A DNA stretch of 64,000 bases from Corylus avellana (Eukaryota > Streptophyta > Magnoliopsida > Fagales > Betulaceae). Positions 11,829 through 22,800 of this stretch are shown here, piece by piece (the first letter of the stretch is position 1; each line of letters opens with the position of its first letter). The stretch is from contig NC_081544.1 in the NCBI RefSeq assembly GCF_901000735.1, positions 27,398,095 to 27,462,094 of the forward strand. Direction: 5' to 3'. The notes under the pieces are model-generated. The model did not search any database, was not told the origin of the DNA, and was given only the letters and a program-made list of their open reading frames with translations. A program made the position numbers and the translations under genes.

Positions 11829-13123
11829 CTAGCTCTAGTACTCTTACACCGAGGGAGAAGAGCACGGATGGCATAAATTAATAGAGCTCGGTCTAATTAG
11901 GCCTCACAAGACTTAATCATTAATGCAACTATGCAAGTGTCAAAGAGGATCCCTCGTGAAGGGCAGCTTGTGATGATTTTTCATGGAGATTTGACACACA
12001 TGGCCTGCAACCAAACATAAATGGGGACATGCCAAGTCACATGCGATTTTTGTCAAGGAGCGTGGGGTAGATCACGTCCAATTATTACCCAATTTATTGC
12101 CAGCTTCCAATGGAGACCCTACATTACTTTCTTCGCAATTGCATTATGGCGAATTGTACTTCAAAGCATCCTTCCACTATTCCACACTCCATACTTTTGT
12201 AGATGGACCAATAATAAATATTCCTAGCTAACGCAATCCATAATTATAATTTTGAATATAAAATCAGAAAACAATAGGCCAGAAACAAGAGAAGAGGAGA
12301 GAACACAAAATATTTGGGTGGTTTGGCCTCAAAGGCATGTATCCACCGTTTGGAAGTGTCCAAATTAAAGGCATCACCCCAACTACTGCAAAGGGTGTTA
12401 CTGTCGGGTTGTTGTTTCATTGTTTTACTAATTGTTCAGTTTAATGGTTGTTTTACTGGTTTATTATTGTGGTGCGAGTAGAAATCTATCTTATTGACAA
12501 AACAGGTCATGTTAAGTCATATTTATCTTTTTTTATGTTGTTATTTGGACAAAATTAGGTTTATTTCTTTTAAGAGTCTTGTTGACAGCAAATTAGATTG
12601 TTGAGTCGTGAATCATACGTAAGTCCTATTCTTATGGGACTCTATTTTCTATTATATTATGTTCTTTAAATACCGCATTAGTTTGGTAAAAAGAAAGCAA
12701 TCAAGAAAAGTACCAAACATTATGTTTGTAAGAAATGAGAGCACCTCTAACTGCTGCTTGTAAAAAGCCTAAAAACTCTATCAAATCTATCTTTCATCTC
12801 CTACCATATCTATCATTCTTGTTAAATTCTCACTCACATTATGTACGCAACATATGGGTGATTGGACCACTCGATTTGGTGGTTGCAGCCACCCGTTGGC
12901 ATGTGAAAGGCGTAAAAAATATGACAAGGCAAGTCAAATAAGGTAGGCTCTTAATAAAGAAAATATAATCAACCTAATAAGACATGCACAGATTTTTTCT
13001 TTCAACATTTATTTTCTAATGTTTGTTGCATAATTAGGTCAAATCATAAACCAATCAAAAGACTTTTTGGGCTAATTTTAACTTATTTCCATTGCCGCCA
13101 GAGGCGGTGGTTTGATGGTCTTA

Positions 13124-13527
13124 GAGCATTTTTAGCAGTTTTCTTATCATTTTTCTTACATTTAAAGATTCAAACTATTTTTTATTTTTTTTTATGTCAA
13201 AATACACTCCAATAATTTTTCTTAATCATTCCCTATATCATTAAAATATTTATTTTTTTTAATTATATTATATACATGAGAGGAGAGATGAGAGAGAATT
13301 GTTAGAGGAGAGAGAGGAGATCAGAGAAGAGAGAGAATCATTTTTTTATATTTTAATAATAATAAGGATTGCAATAGTGGAACCCAAAACATTGGGTTTT
13401 ACAGTAGCAATTCTAATGTTTAGGGTTCATTTAGAGAGTCTGTTGTAGGATTTTTTTGCGATTTTTAAAACATATTCCCTAAACTTAGGGAACAGACTCT
13501 CTATAAGGGAGTTTACTGGGAATGCTC
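13124..13527. mobile_element. hAT-like MITE
   Basis: About 400 bp with related ends: gagcatttttagcag at the left, and at the right the reverse complement of gagcattcccagta. The interior is non-coding, AT-rich, with (ag)n tracts. The gagcatt...cag end type is common in plant hAT MITEs. Target duplications could not be fixed. It seems inserted just before or within a SINE. Confidence 0.6.
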
Positions 13528-13800
13528 GGCAATATTCTCATTGAATTTGAATAATGCAAGAGCATGGGTTCGACTCTTGAATATGATAATTCTCATGCTT
13601 ATTTGTATTATCCCCTTGAGTCCCATCAATGCCCTGGTGAGGCGGTCATTGAGTTATGGATCGGTTGGTATTGAGGGTGTGCCTAAGATTTTCGCCGTCT
13701 AGGTTTCTCTTGATCAGTTTTCTCCGGATTAATGTTACTATGGTCACGTCCAACTAGAATAACCACAATTGGTCTCATCTTCTAACTAAAAAAAAAAAAA
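13528..13800 (+). mobile_element. SINE-like element, copy 1
   Basis: It carries a box-B-like ggttcgactctt (about 13568) and ends in gttactatggtcacgtccaa ... ccacaattggtctc ... taact followed by a 14-A tail. Nearly the same 3' end occurs at 40096-40175 inside a myosin intron, so this is a dispersed family. Confidence 0.55.
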
Positions 13801-14559
13801 ACTTGTTTCCATTGTGGACTGACTCCATGAAAAAAATCAACAAATTTACATTTCCCTTTTTTCCTTGGTGTATATATATATATATATTAATCTCATGGAT
13901 ATTTTATAACAACAGTAAAATTATTTAGGCATGGACTAATAATATCACATATTGAAAAACCATGGACTAGTCAGTAGTCATCTCTGTCTAGTTGTCTGTA
14001 CTTAAAATTCTTGCCGGTCCACATCTGGCGGATGCCATGATGGTCGACTAGAGCAGCCAGAGCCTTGGGAAACACAACAGGAAGTATGAGGAGAGAGTAT
14101 ATATTTAAATATTCGTGCTGCAAAATGCAAATTATATCCTTTTTGGGAGATGGATATTTATTATTTGTTATTGTTGGAAAACAAACAAATTCCAATATAT
14201 GTTTATATGTAGGAAATTTCCATTGCTAACCCCATACAAATTTATTAGGGTTGTACAAATCCATTTCTGGTTATAAATCCTTGGATCCCCTTCCTGAGAA
14301 CGACTTGCAGTTAATGCCTTGGAATCTAATTTTGCAGTCATTTGTCCAGGACCCCCCGGTGGTCCATTAATTTTGGCATTTTCAATCATTTGTTTGCTTA
14401 TAAAACTCAATTGCATGAGTTAAATTTAGCAAGTGAGACGCAAATGTGTAAGCCCATTTCAAAAGTTAGCCCACATTGGACAAATCTCTCCCTCTCTCTT
14501 CCCAATAATCCAACTCATCTTATCTTTTATATCATAGAGAGATAAATCACCCTCAAGAC

Positions 14560-14680
14560 TTATTAGGGGTAGTTTCAGCCACCACCTTTGTGCGAAGGAG
14601 GTGGCCGAAATCACCCCCAGTACCCACTGTGGGTGATTTCGGCCACCCCCTTTGTACCAAGAGGGTGGCTCGATGGCCAA
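14560..14680. repeat. clustered hairpins with a GGTGGCCG core
   Basis: A perfect 17-bp inverted repeat, ggtggccgaaatcaccc (14600-14616) and its complement (14631-14647), with a 14-base loop. It is flanked on both sides by smaller hairpins built on ccacc...ggtgg. Similar cores occur at 32130-32215 and 49695-49750, which suggests the centre of a foldback MITE family. Confidence 0.7.
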
Positions 14681-16370
14681 GTAGTCACCTCCAATTTTTT
14701 TTTTTTTTCTTTTTTGAAAAAACTATTTTTTTTAAAAAAAAAAAATTAATTACATGATACGTGTCAACATTTGATTAGTGCTGACGTGACATTCGGTTAA
14801 TTTTTAGATAGAATTTTAACAGAGGTACTATTTTCGTCTTTATGAAAGCTACAGGTACCTCCTGTGATACAAATTAAACTCTAGGAGGCAAAAAATAAAG
14901 AGTCCAAATCCTATAGAGTTTTTAGCATTTAACCCGAAAAAGTATTGAAAGATTTCATGTAATGCTTTATTGGGTGGATATAAATAATATAATTCACCTA
15001 GTTGCTAAATGGTAGCCTTTTCCAAAAAAAAGAAAAAAAAGAAAAAGAAAAAAAGAAGAGTAATGCTAAAAGCTATTACGTGAAAAAGTGAGCATCTAAA
15101 CGTATGTATAGCATTTTTTTTTTCTCGTTATAATTCCCCACCCTTCCAAAAAAAAAGAGCTTGGGACATAAAATGTTATAGAGGACTCAGAATGTTTACA
15201 ATATTTAGAATATGATTGCATGTGAAAGGCTATCCAGGCTTAAAGAAAGAGTGAAAAATATATCATAGATAAGATAGAAGAGCTTAAAATATATTTTGTA
15301 ATTCGACTTGCAGACTGCCAGTTACATGAAGAGATAAGAGTTATGATCTAATTATTTTCCATGTGTGCTTTTGTCCTTGACTCCTATTATTACTCCCATT
15401 TGAATGGTCGGAGCTGATATGCTCATCTACCCCCTCTTCCGATTAATTTTATAAGTTACTATTGTGCTTCTTTAAGAATTAAATAATTTTTAAAATCATA
15501 ATTTGATTAAAATTCAATAATAATTAATCGTAAGGTCAATAATAATTTTAAAAGCAACATCATTTATAGAGTGACATAAGAGTAATTTTTAGCATTATTC
15601 TCCTCTTTTCTCCTCCCTTCAAAATCCCAAACTCTCTTTTACTTCAATTATCACTTTTAGCTCGAAAGAAGTAATAAATAATAATAATAATACATTTTCT
15701 TAAAAGATGTGTCTTTTAAGAAATTATAGCAAGAATAACTTTTAAAATCACATAAATATAATAATACATTTTCATGTAAACTATAATAAATACATGAAAA
15801 GGTAACTCCATATAAATAATAATAATAATAATAATAATAATGTATAACATTACTCTCTCCGTGAACCTTTTGTGTAGCTTAATAGTCACGTGTTCCTTTC
15901 AACATTCCGTAGATTAATGAATGCCACAAATAAAGGCGACAACTTTTGGTTATGATGAGGTTGAAGAAATTCTTTAGCCTTTAGAGTTAGACTGGCACCC
16001 ATATCCCTAATCCCTATGCCTTTAGCAAACAATTGATGGTGGCCTTTGGTGGGCCGTGGGCGTGGAATAATTATGACTTTTAGGCCATCCCAGTACTCAA
16101 TGTTGGTGGACTTTTGGGCCGCACTAGATTTTTAACACTGACGTCATTTAATTTGTTACACTCCACTCCATCATGCTCTATTCATCTCACCCGTTCAAAT
16201 TTCCACGTCTAATCGTGGAATATTGTTACTATACATCCAAACCCCTTTTTTTAAAGACATTTGAGACATTTGTCCAAAAAGACACTCATTTTGTGATGGT
16301 TTACGTGGGATTGCACATTGTTTGAGTGTGAAAAATATAACGTATTTATATAGAGTAAGTTATCTTTAAA

Positions 16371-16503
16371 TAGTATGAAGTATATTTTTTTTGACATGTT
16401 CATACAAGGAAAGGAGGAGGAAGAATTTAAACTAGTGATCTCTGCTTCATTAGGCGTAGTTTACAGCCGATTGAGCTACCCCTTGAGAACTAGTATGAAG
16501 TAT
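16371..16503 (-). mobile_element. short tRNA-derived SINE with 13-bp target duplication
   Basis: The 13-bp direct repeat tagtatgaagtat (16371-16383 and 16491-16503) flanks a 107-bp insert. On the minus strand the insert begins gttctcaaggggtagctc, has a box A (tagctcaatcgg, 16478-16467) and a degenerate box B (agtttaaattc, 16433-16423), and ends in an A-rich tail (the T run at 16385-16392 on the plus strand). This is the full structure of a retroposed tRNA-derived SINE. Confidence 0.8.
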
Positions 16504-17029
16504 TTTAAAGTAAATCTATTAATAAAATTGTGCCGAATGACACTCAAAGCAGATAATGTTATAGTACTCGGATCGAAAGTATTACATATGATATTTATCG
16601 GAGATTTCTATTGTTAAATAAAAAAACACACCAAAACAAAAAAAAAAAGAAGCATAATATCTTAATATTAAATATAAAAGTAATATGAAAATATACAAAA
16701 TAGAAAGAAGACAAGAAAGGTAAAATCCTATTCTGATCACAAACTTTTCATAAAGACAGAACGTTCATATCATAAGTTAAGACAATTTTGCAAAATATAT
16801 TTGTGAGAAAAAAAATATCGTTTTCAAAAATTGATATGAAAGACTTTTGATACTAAAAAAAAAAATAGAGAGAGAAAAATGGTAAATTAATATTAAACTT
16901 GTCCTAACCCACAGACATGTTTTTTTTTTTTTTTTTTTTTTTGTTTTCTTCCTCCTTTGTCTTTTATGGTCTTTTAGATAAACCTTTTAATATTACAATA
17001 TTCCTAATTTTCTGACCTTACGTCAACCA

Positions 17030-17430
17030 TATCTCTTTGCTTCCAATCTGACCGCCAATAACGCACCGAACCCCGCATCGAATAACAGCCGTCGATTGTA
17101 GAGATCGGCGCTACACATCGTCACTAGGCGACAAAGACGACGTGTCAAAAGCGCAGGGCAACAACATGATGTGAAGTATTTCCCCGACAAAACAAAAGGC
17201 GTTAAAACGAGTCTGTGGGGCCCGCATAAGAAGAAAGTATCTTCGCTTGGCCGTCGGTTTCTGGAGTGGGGCTCGATGGTCAGCTTCTCACCGGCGGGCA
17301 GGAGTAGTGCTCCTAGAGGTGGAAGAGACCTCAAGACACGGTGTTGGTTTGGATTCCGGAAATGCCCTGGTTTTGTGAGAGAATAACGAGAATGCCAACC
17401 TTTCACGAGCCGTGTACGGTCTAGGATGGC
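17030..17430. other. GC-rich island of unknown nature
   Basis: About 400 bp with clearly higher GC and CpG content than the flanks. It has overlapping open frames on both strands (minus 17406-17023, plus 17171-17386). Neither product resembles a family I know and neither has convincing coding features. It could be an old promoter/CpG-like region or a fragment of a lost gene. Confidence 0.4.
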
Positions 17431-18929
17431 TCATTCATCTCATGCCATGTATCAATGTGTTTATTTATTTTTTCTTATTTTACTTGGCAAAAGGGATGTA
17501 TTATTGTCTTGAACTTAAAACGATATCATGCAATAATCATATATAAAACCTGTGTTCCTCTGTGATATTCATCGTTCTATTTGATGTCATGTAGCTTTTT
17601 GGTAAATTCAACTTTAGCTCTCAATTAACTTTTCAATAGTGATCGGACATGGATGAGGGTGTCACTTTGGAGTTTATAGAACAGTGCAGTACTGCAGGAC
17701 ATGATGGGTGAAAAATAAAAAGATTTCACATGAAATACTTTTTAACAGAAAGACAAAGTCCCTGTCGTTGGTGTGGTGTGGTGTGGTGTGGTGTGGGGAC
17801 ATTACCTTTATATTATTAAGAGATTCATGGTTGGACCGAAATAGAGCTCATGCATGGGGCATTCATTACCTTTAATAAGAATGGCATATTCATATTATTA
17901 TGTCCTTTTTGTTATCTATTTGAAAACAAAACGGGGGAAGTGTTAAGATTTAAAATCTTCTTAAACTAAGGTATTCAATTTATAAAATTAAAAACTAGGG
18001 TCTTAATATCAAAATGATAATTGATAAAATATAACAACTTTTCTTTAATACGAAAAATGAAGTAACACTTACTTGGGCATTATAGTTTGGATGAAATTTC
18101 TTTCAACTTACTCTAATAATTGCCAAATATCTTCTAACATGTTTGAATTTTTAGGTTAGTAGAATTGTAGTAAATTACTGTTAAAATAAATATCTGCATC
18201 TTACATGTTATAAGACGCTTAACATTTATTAGAATGTGTCGAAAAAAATTTCATTCAAACTAGCTTAGAGTAAATTTCACAATAGTGAGATTAACATACC
18301 TTACTCAAACATATAGTATCGTAGTAGCATGGAGAGCTAGAGATGACATAATTGTGAATGTACAATTTTTTTCTTTGAAGCATTTATAGCATCCTAGTAA
18401 AAAAAAGCCAAAATGTTAGAAGAGGGTTATAAAAAGCTATCCATTACTCTCTCTCTCCAGCTTTTATTTGCTCTTGTCTCACTCTAGAGTCTAGACTTTC
18501 AATAATTATGTCATTTCGTTAATCAATTAGCTAAATGACATTTGAAAGATGCTTAACGAGCCAAAAATACTTTTTGAAAATTGAACATCTTGTTTACTTG
18601 TTTTCAAACACAATAAGATGGACAAAAAAAAAATAAAAAAATAAAAAAAACAGAAGAAGAAAAAAACACAATAAGAATATAAGATGGACTAAAAAGCGAA
18701 AAGACTAAGATAACACGATGAACCGGAGAGTCGAACCAAGGACATACAGACCGGACCGGTTTTCATGACACGATGTTGAAGAGACAACGGTAGCGCGGGG
18801 CAGTCCGAGGAAAATGGTCACGTGCTGCGCCGAATCAGAGCACCTTCTCATTAATAAACGGAAAAATAGCAGTTAAAAGGTTTCTTAAAAAACAGTAGCT
18901 CAAAAGAATGGTAGTAACCGAAAATAAAA

Positions 18930-19447
18930 CAAAAAGTCGTGGGGAAATCCGGAAGGAGCAAAAATAGTTGAGTTTGCGCGTTCAAGTTCTTGTTGCGTGC
19001 TCTTGATAGGGAAGCCAAAAACGTACACACAGAGAGCGAGAACCGGGGGAGAGAAAGTGCGAGAAACTCAGAGGGAAAATTGTTGCAGAGGAAGGGCTTG
19101 TTGTCGTTCCCGATCTTCTTCCCGCCATTGCTTAACCCTCTGCAACCACATTTTTCCATTTGACCTCATTTCCTCATTCATTAGCCTCCAAAACAAGATT
19201 TTCTCAAACGGCGGGAGAGCGCGGAAGCCCGTACAGCTAGGGCGTAAAAGCGGAGCAATAGCACTTGTGCCTGGTGCGACTCCAAATTCAAGGAAGGTTT
19301 GGGGCAATTGAGACCGAGATTGGATCGAGTTTGTTTGGATTGGAGGGATTTATGGTTTGGTCGCATTGGGTGGTGCTTGTTGTTGAGGGAATTTAGGGTT
19401 TATTAGCTGAGCCTCGGATCTCTGTCTCGTCAAGTTTTCGTACGCAA
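18930..19447 (+). promoter_or_regulatory. putative promoter-proximal region and 5' leader of myosin XI gene
   Basis: The 500 bp before the predicted start codon are richer in GC than the flanks, and include purine-rich gagagcgagaaccggggg and CpG-containing stretches, as expected for a plant 5' leader. I could not fix a TATA box or start site. The leader probably covers at least 19200-19447. Confidence 0.4.
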
Positions 19448-19770
19448 ATGGTATTCGTCTCTCTAGCTTCTTGGCATTATCTTCCTCTCCAAGTTTTCAG
19501 TTTGTTTCTTATCTTTGTTGAATTTTGTACGTCTTTTATTTGTTTGCATTAATTTATGTTATTTTTCTTAGCTTAGAATGACCAATCTATGCTTAAGTTT
19601 GAATTGTTTCTGTGATTAGTTGGCAGAAATTACGACCAAGTTTATAGCTTTGATAGGTATTGAGAAAGCTGATATATCTGTATGTTTAAAAACAAAGAAA
19701 AAGAAATGTGGTTTCTGTGTGGAAATTTTTGATATATCTGTATGCTTACAAAATTAAGACATATCTTTTT

Positions 19771-19801
<31 letters not shown>

Positions 19802-22800
19802 ATTTTAATTTTTACATTACAAAAAAAGAGTTACCCAAGTGTAAAAGTATCAGATAGTAGTCGGGGAGCTAAATGTCTACTCAGTATCAAACAGTGCTGT
19901 TTCCCCCCTTTCTTGTTGTGACAAATAATGCTATTTAGTTCTGGCATATGTTGGGTTTGATGATATGTCTTGTTTAATCGCATTGGGTAGCATTTGGTGT
20001 GATTCTATGGTTCTTGTTGAAAGTTGTGTATATAGAACCTGCATTGTTGTTGCTGCTGCAGATATTTGGATTTGGTAAACCTTACATCAACATGGCAAGA
20101 GTGCATTGCACTAGTGTTTCCTTGAAGTGCCTAGCCATCTGTGGACTTTTCTATAAACTTAAATACTACGAACAACTGACAAAGTGATTTATTAACAGTA
20201 TTAGCATTAAAAGTGCTGAGGTGCTTCATGGCAAGCTGCATCATACTTTGGTTTACCTGGTTTAAGACGATTTCCTTTGAATGTGGAACTGCATTTTTAA
20301 ATTTTTTTTTTTTTTTTTAATTTTTAATTTTTAATTTTTTAATTTTTATAATGTATAGTGATTTCATCTAATGTGCCATAAGGGGCAAAAGTCAAGTGAG
20401 AAAATACTTCAGGACTCAGATTTTATTGTTATATTTATTTTAGCAGATTATGTAATGAGATGTTTAGAAAAGCAAACCTTTAAGAGGCTGCTCTGAAATT
20501 ATTTTATCTTGCTAAAAGTCTCATTTGATAATGATTAACCATCAGTCAAATTATGGTAAGTGTTTTTGTTAATTTTGCCGAGGGAGGCAAAGGGACTCTC
20601 CAGTTTTGTATGTATTTGGATTCCTATACATTCTTGGTTGCTTTCTTGCTGCTATCCTCACATGTTGCTTTCTTGCATCCAACTCATATTTGATGCCATC
20701 GTCCATCTTGGAAATTTGCTATTTTCACAGTCTGCTCTTTTCAATAGATGTGCTGATGATGTAATTGACCACACAGGTTACTCAAGCCAATTTAGTGGTT
20801 GGATCTCTTGTTTGGGTGGAGGATCCTGAGGTATCTTGGATAGATGGTGAAGTTGTGGAAGTTAATGGTGAAGATTTAAAAACAAACTGTACGTCAGGGA
20901 GGACGGTGAGTGCTACTTCTTATAATCTATAAAGTTAGTCTTAGAACTGTGGGATTTTTGTTTATCGATAAAGAAATTTTGATTTCATTATATTGTAGTG
21001 TTTGTTGTTTCTATATTGAGTTTATTCACATGCTTAAAATCTGCATGGGATAATTGACGCTGATTTATTTGTGCATTTACTGGTTTAGTACCAACTGAGT
21101 GGTATAAGACACATTCCAGGGAAACATTTACTTGAAGTTTAAGAAATGTTTGGGGTAGCATTTATTCTCGACCAAAACTCTTTAAAGGTTAGAAAAATTA
21201 ATTCATAGTTGTCAAAATGCCAAGGTGAGAGATACCATATTTGAGGTGGGAGATGGATCAAAGGTTAGATTTTAGCATGATCTTTGGTGTGGGGATATGG
21301 CCCTTAAGGATGTCTTTCCAGTTTTATTTGGTATTGCTTGTGCAAAGGACACTTTTGTTGCAGCTCACTTCGAATTTTTTGGAGGTGCCATTAAGTGGTA
21401 CTTGAGCTTTGCTAGAGCGGCTCATGATTGGGAGGTGGATGCCTTTGGTTCGTTCTTTAGGATGCTGTATTTAGTGAGAATGAGACGGTAAGGAGAAGTC
21501 AAGTTGTGGTGGGTCCCTTCCAAAAGAGGGTTGTATGGTGTTAAATCCTTCTATAGAGTCATGAGTTGTCATGATGGCTTCCGTTTTCCTTGGAAGAGTA
21601 TTTGGCAGACTAAGGTTCCGTTGAGAGTGGCCTTTTTTTGCGTGGTTGGCGGCCCTAGGAAAGATCCTTAGCATGGATAATCTTTGGACGTGGCACATCA
21701 TTATGGTTGATATGTGTTGCATGTGCAAAAGGGGTGGGGAGTCTGCACTCCGCAGACCATCTCCTTCTTTATTGTGAGGTTGTTTGTGCCATTTGAAAGG
21801 TTTTCCTTAGTCGATTTGGGTTGTCTTGGGTTATGCTTAGATGAACAATCGATTTGTATGCTTGTTGGTGAATTGCCGACAACACTTAAGAGTGCTGTTG
21901 TATAGAAGATGGTGCCTTTTGCGGTGTCTTTGAATGGAAAGGAATGATAGAAGTTTTGAGGACCACAAGAGGACTTTGGAGGAGATTAAGTATTTATTTT
22001 TCAACACTTTAAATCTTTGGACAGATGCTTATGTTTCTTCTGTGGTGATTAGTTATCATGATTTTCTTGTTTATTTTGTCTCTAATAGTTAGGTGACTTC
22101 TCCTGTATACTTTCTGTGTACATGGGGGCATCTTACGCTTTTAATGATATCTTGATTGCTTATTAAAAAAATGCCAAGGTGATATTTCACAATGGTGGCT
22201 ATATATTGCTTATATTAAGATGTTGTCAGCGAGTTATCCCTTCCTTTTACTTTTCATGGCTATATTCTTTGTCATTTATTACTTTTGAAGAATTCAATTT
22301 AACTGTAAAGTTCTCCATTGCGGTTTTGTTTGTGACTAAGAAATTATCTCTGAAACGTAGGTCTAAAAAGTTCTTACATTGCCTATCATCTTTCCAGTGC
22401 AAGAGAAAAGCTACCTGAAATCTCCATTTACTAAGAGAAGCGGTTTTCATTTCTTCTCTTGGGAGGCCACTGACCTGGAAATATTCACTTTTCCATTCTT
22501 CTTATTTTACCCAAGTATTTTAGACTGAGCATATCTGCATCAAAACTATGATGGTTAAGGTTCATTTGAAGTTCTTCTCTCCGTGATATTAACAGGGATC
22601 ATTGTATGTTTATGTAATACAGTGCCTGCATCTTTATATTTTGTATTTTGTATTTTGTATTTTTTTTGTCCTGTTGGTGGTTTTTTTTCTTCTTCATAGT
22701 TACTCTATATAAAAGATTGAGATAAAGTCTATAGCGTTACTATTTGTTTATGTTGTAGGCTGTGGCTAAAGCATCCAATGTCTATCCGAAGGATCCTGAA

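Larger units (their letters stand above)
11829..18930. other. 7-kb gene-poor spacer with MITEs and SINEs
   Basis: No coding gene was found. It contains repeat-like DNA at 12280-12410 (gtggtttggcctcaaaggcat, like common plant dispersed repeats), a hAT-like MITE (13124-13527), a SINE 3' end (13528-13800), a foldback hairpin cluster (14560-14680), an (AAT)n run at about 15812-15842, a SINE with target duplications (16371-16503), a GC-rich island (17030-17430) and a short (ggtgt)n array near 17768-17797. Confidence 0.6.

Noticed and set aside
11394..11876. 160-codon plus-strand open frame
   Set aside because: It is the antisense shadow of the coiled-coil exon 1; its Leu/His/Pro-rich product reflects Lys/Glu codons read backwards.
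17023..17406. 127-codon minus-strand frame in the GC-rich island
   Set aside because: High GC lowers stop frequency; an overlapping plus-strand frame is equally open, and neither product resembles a known protein.
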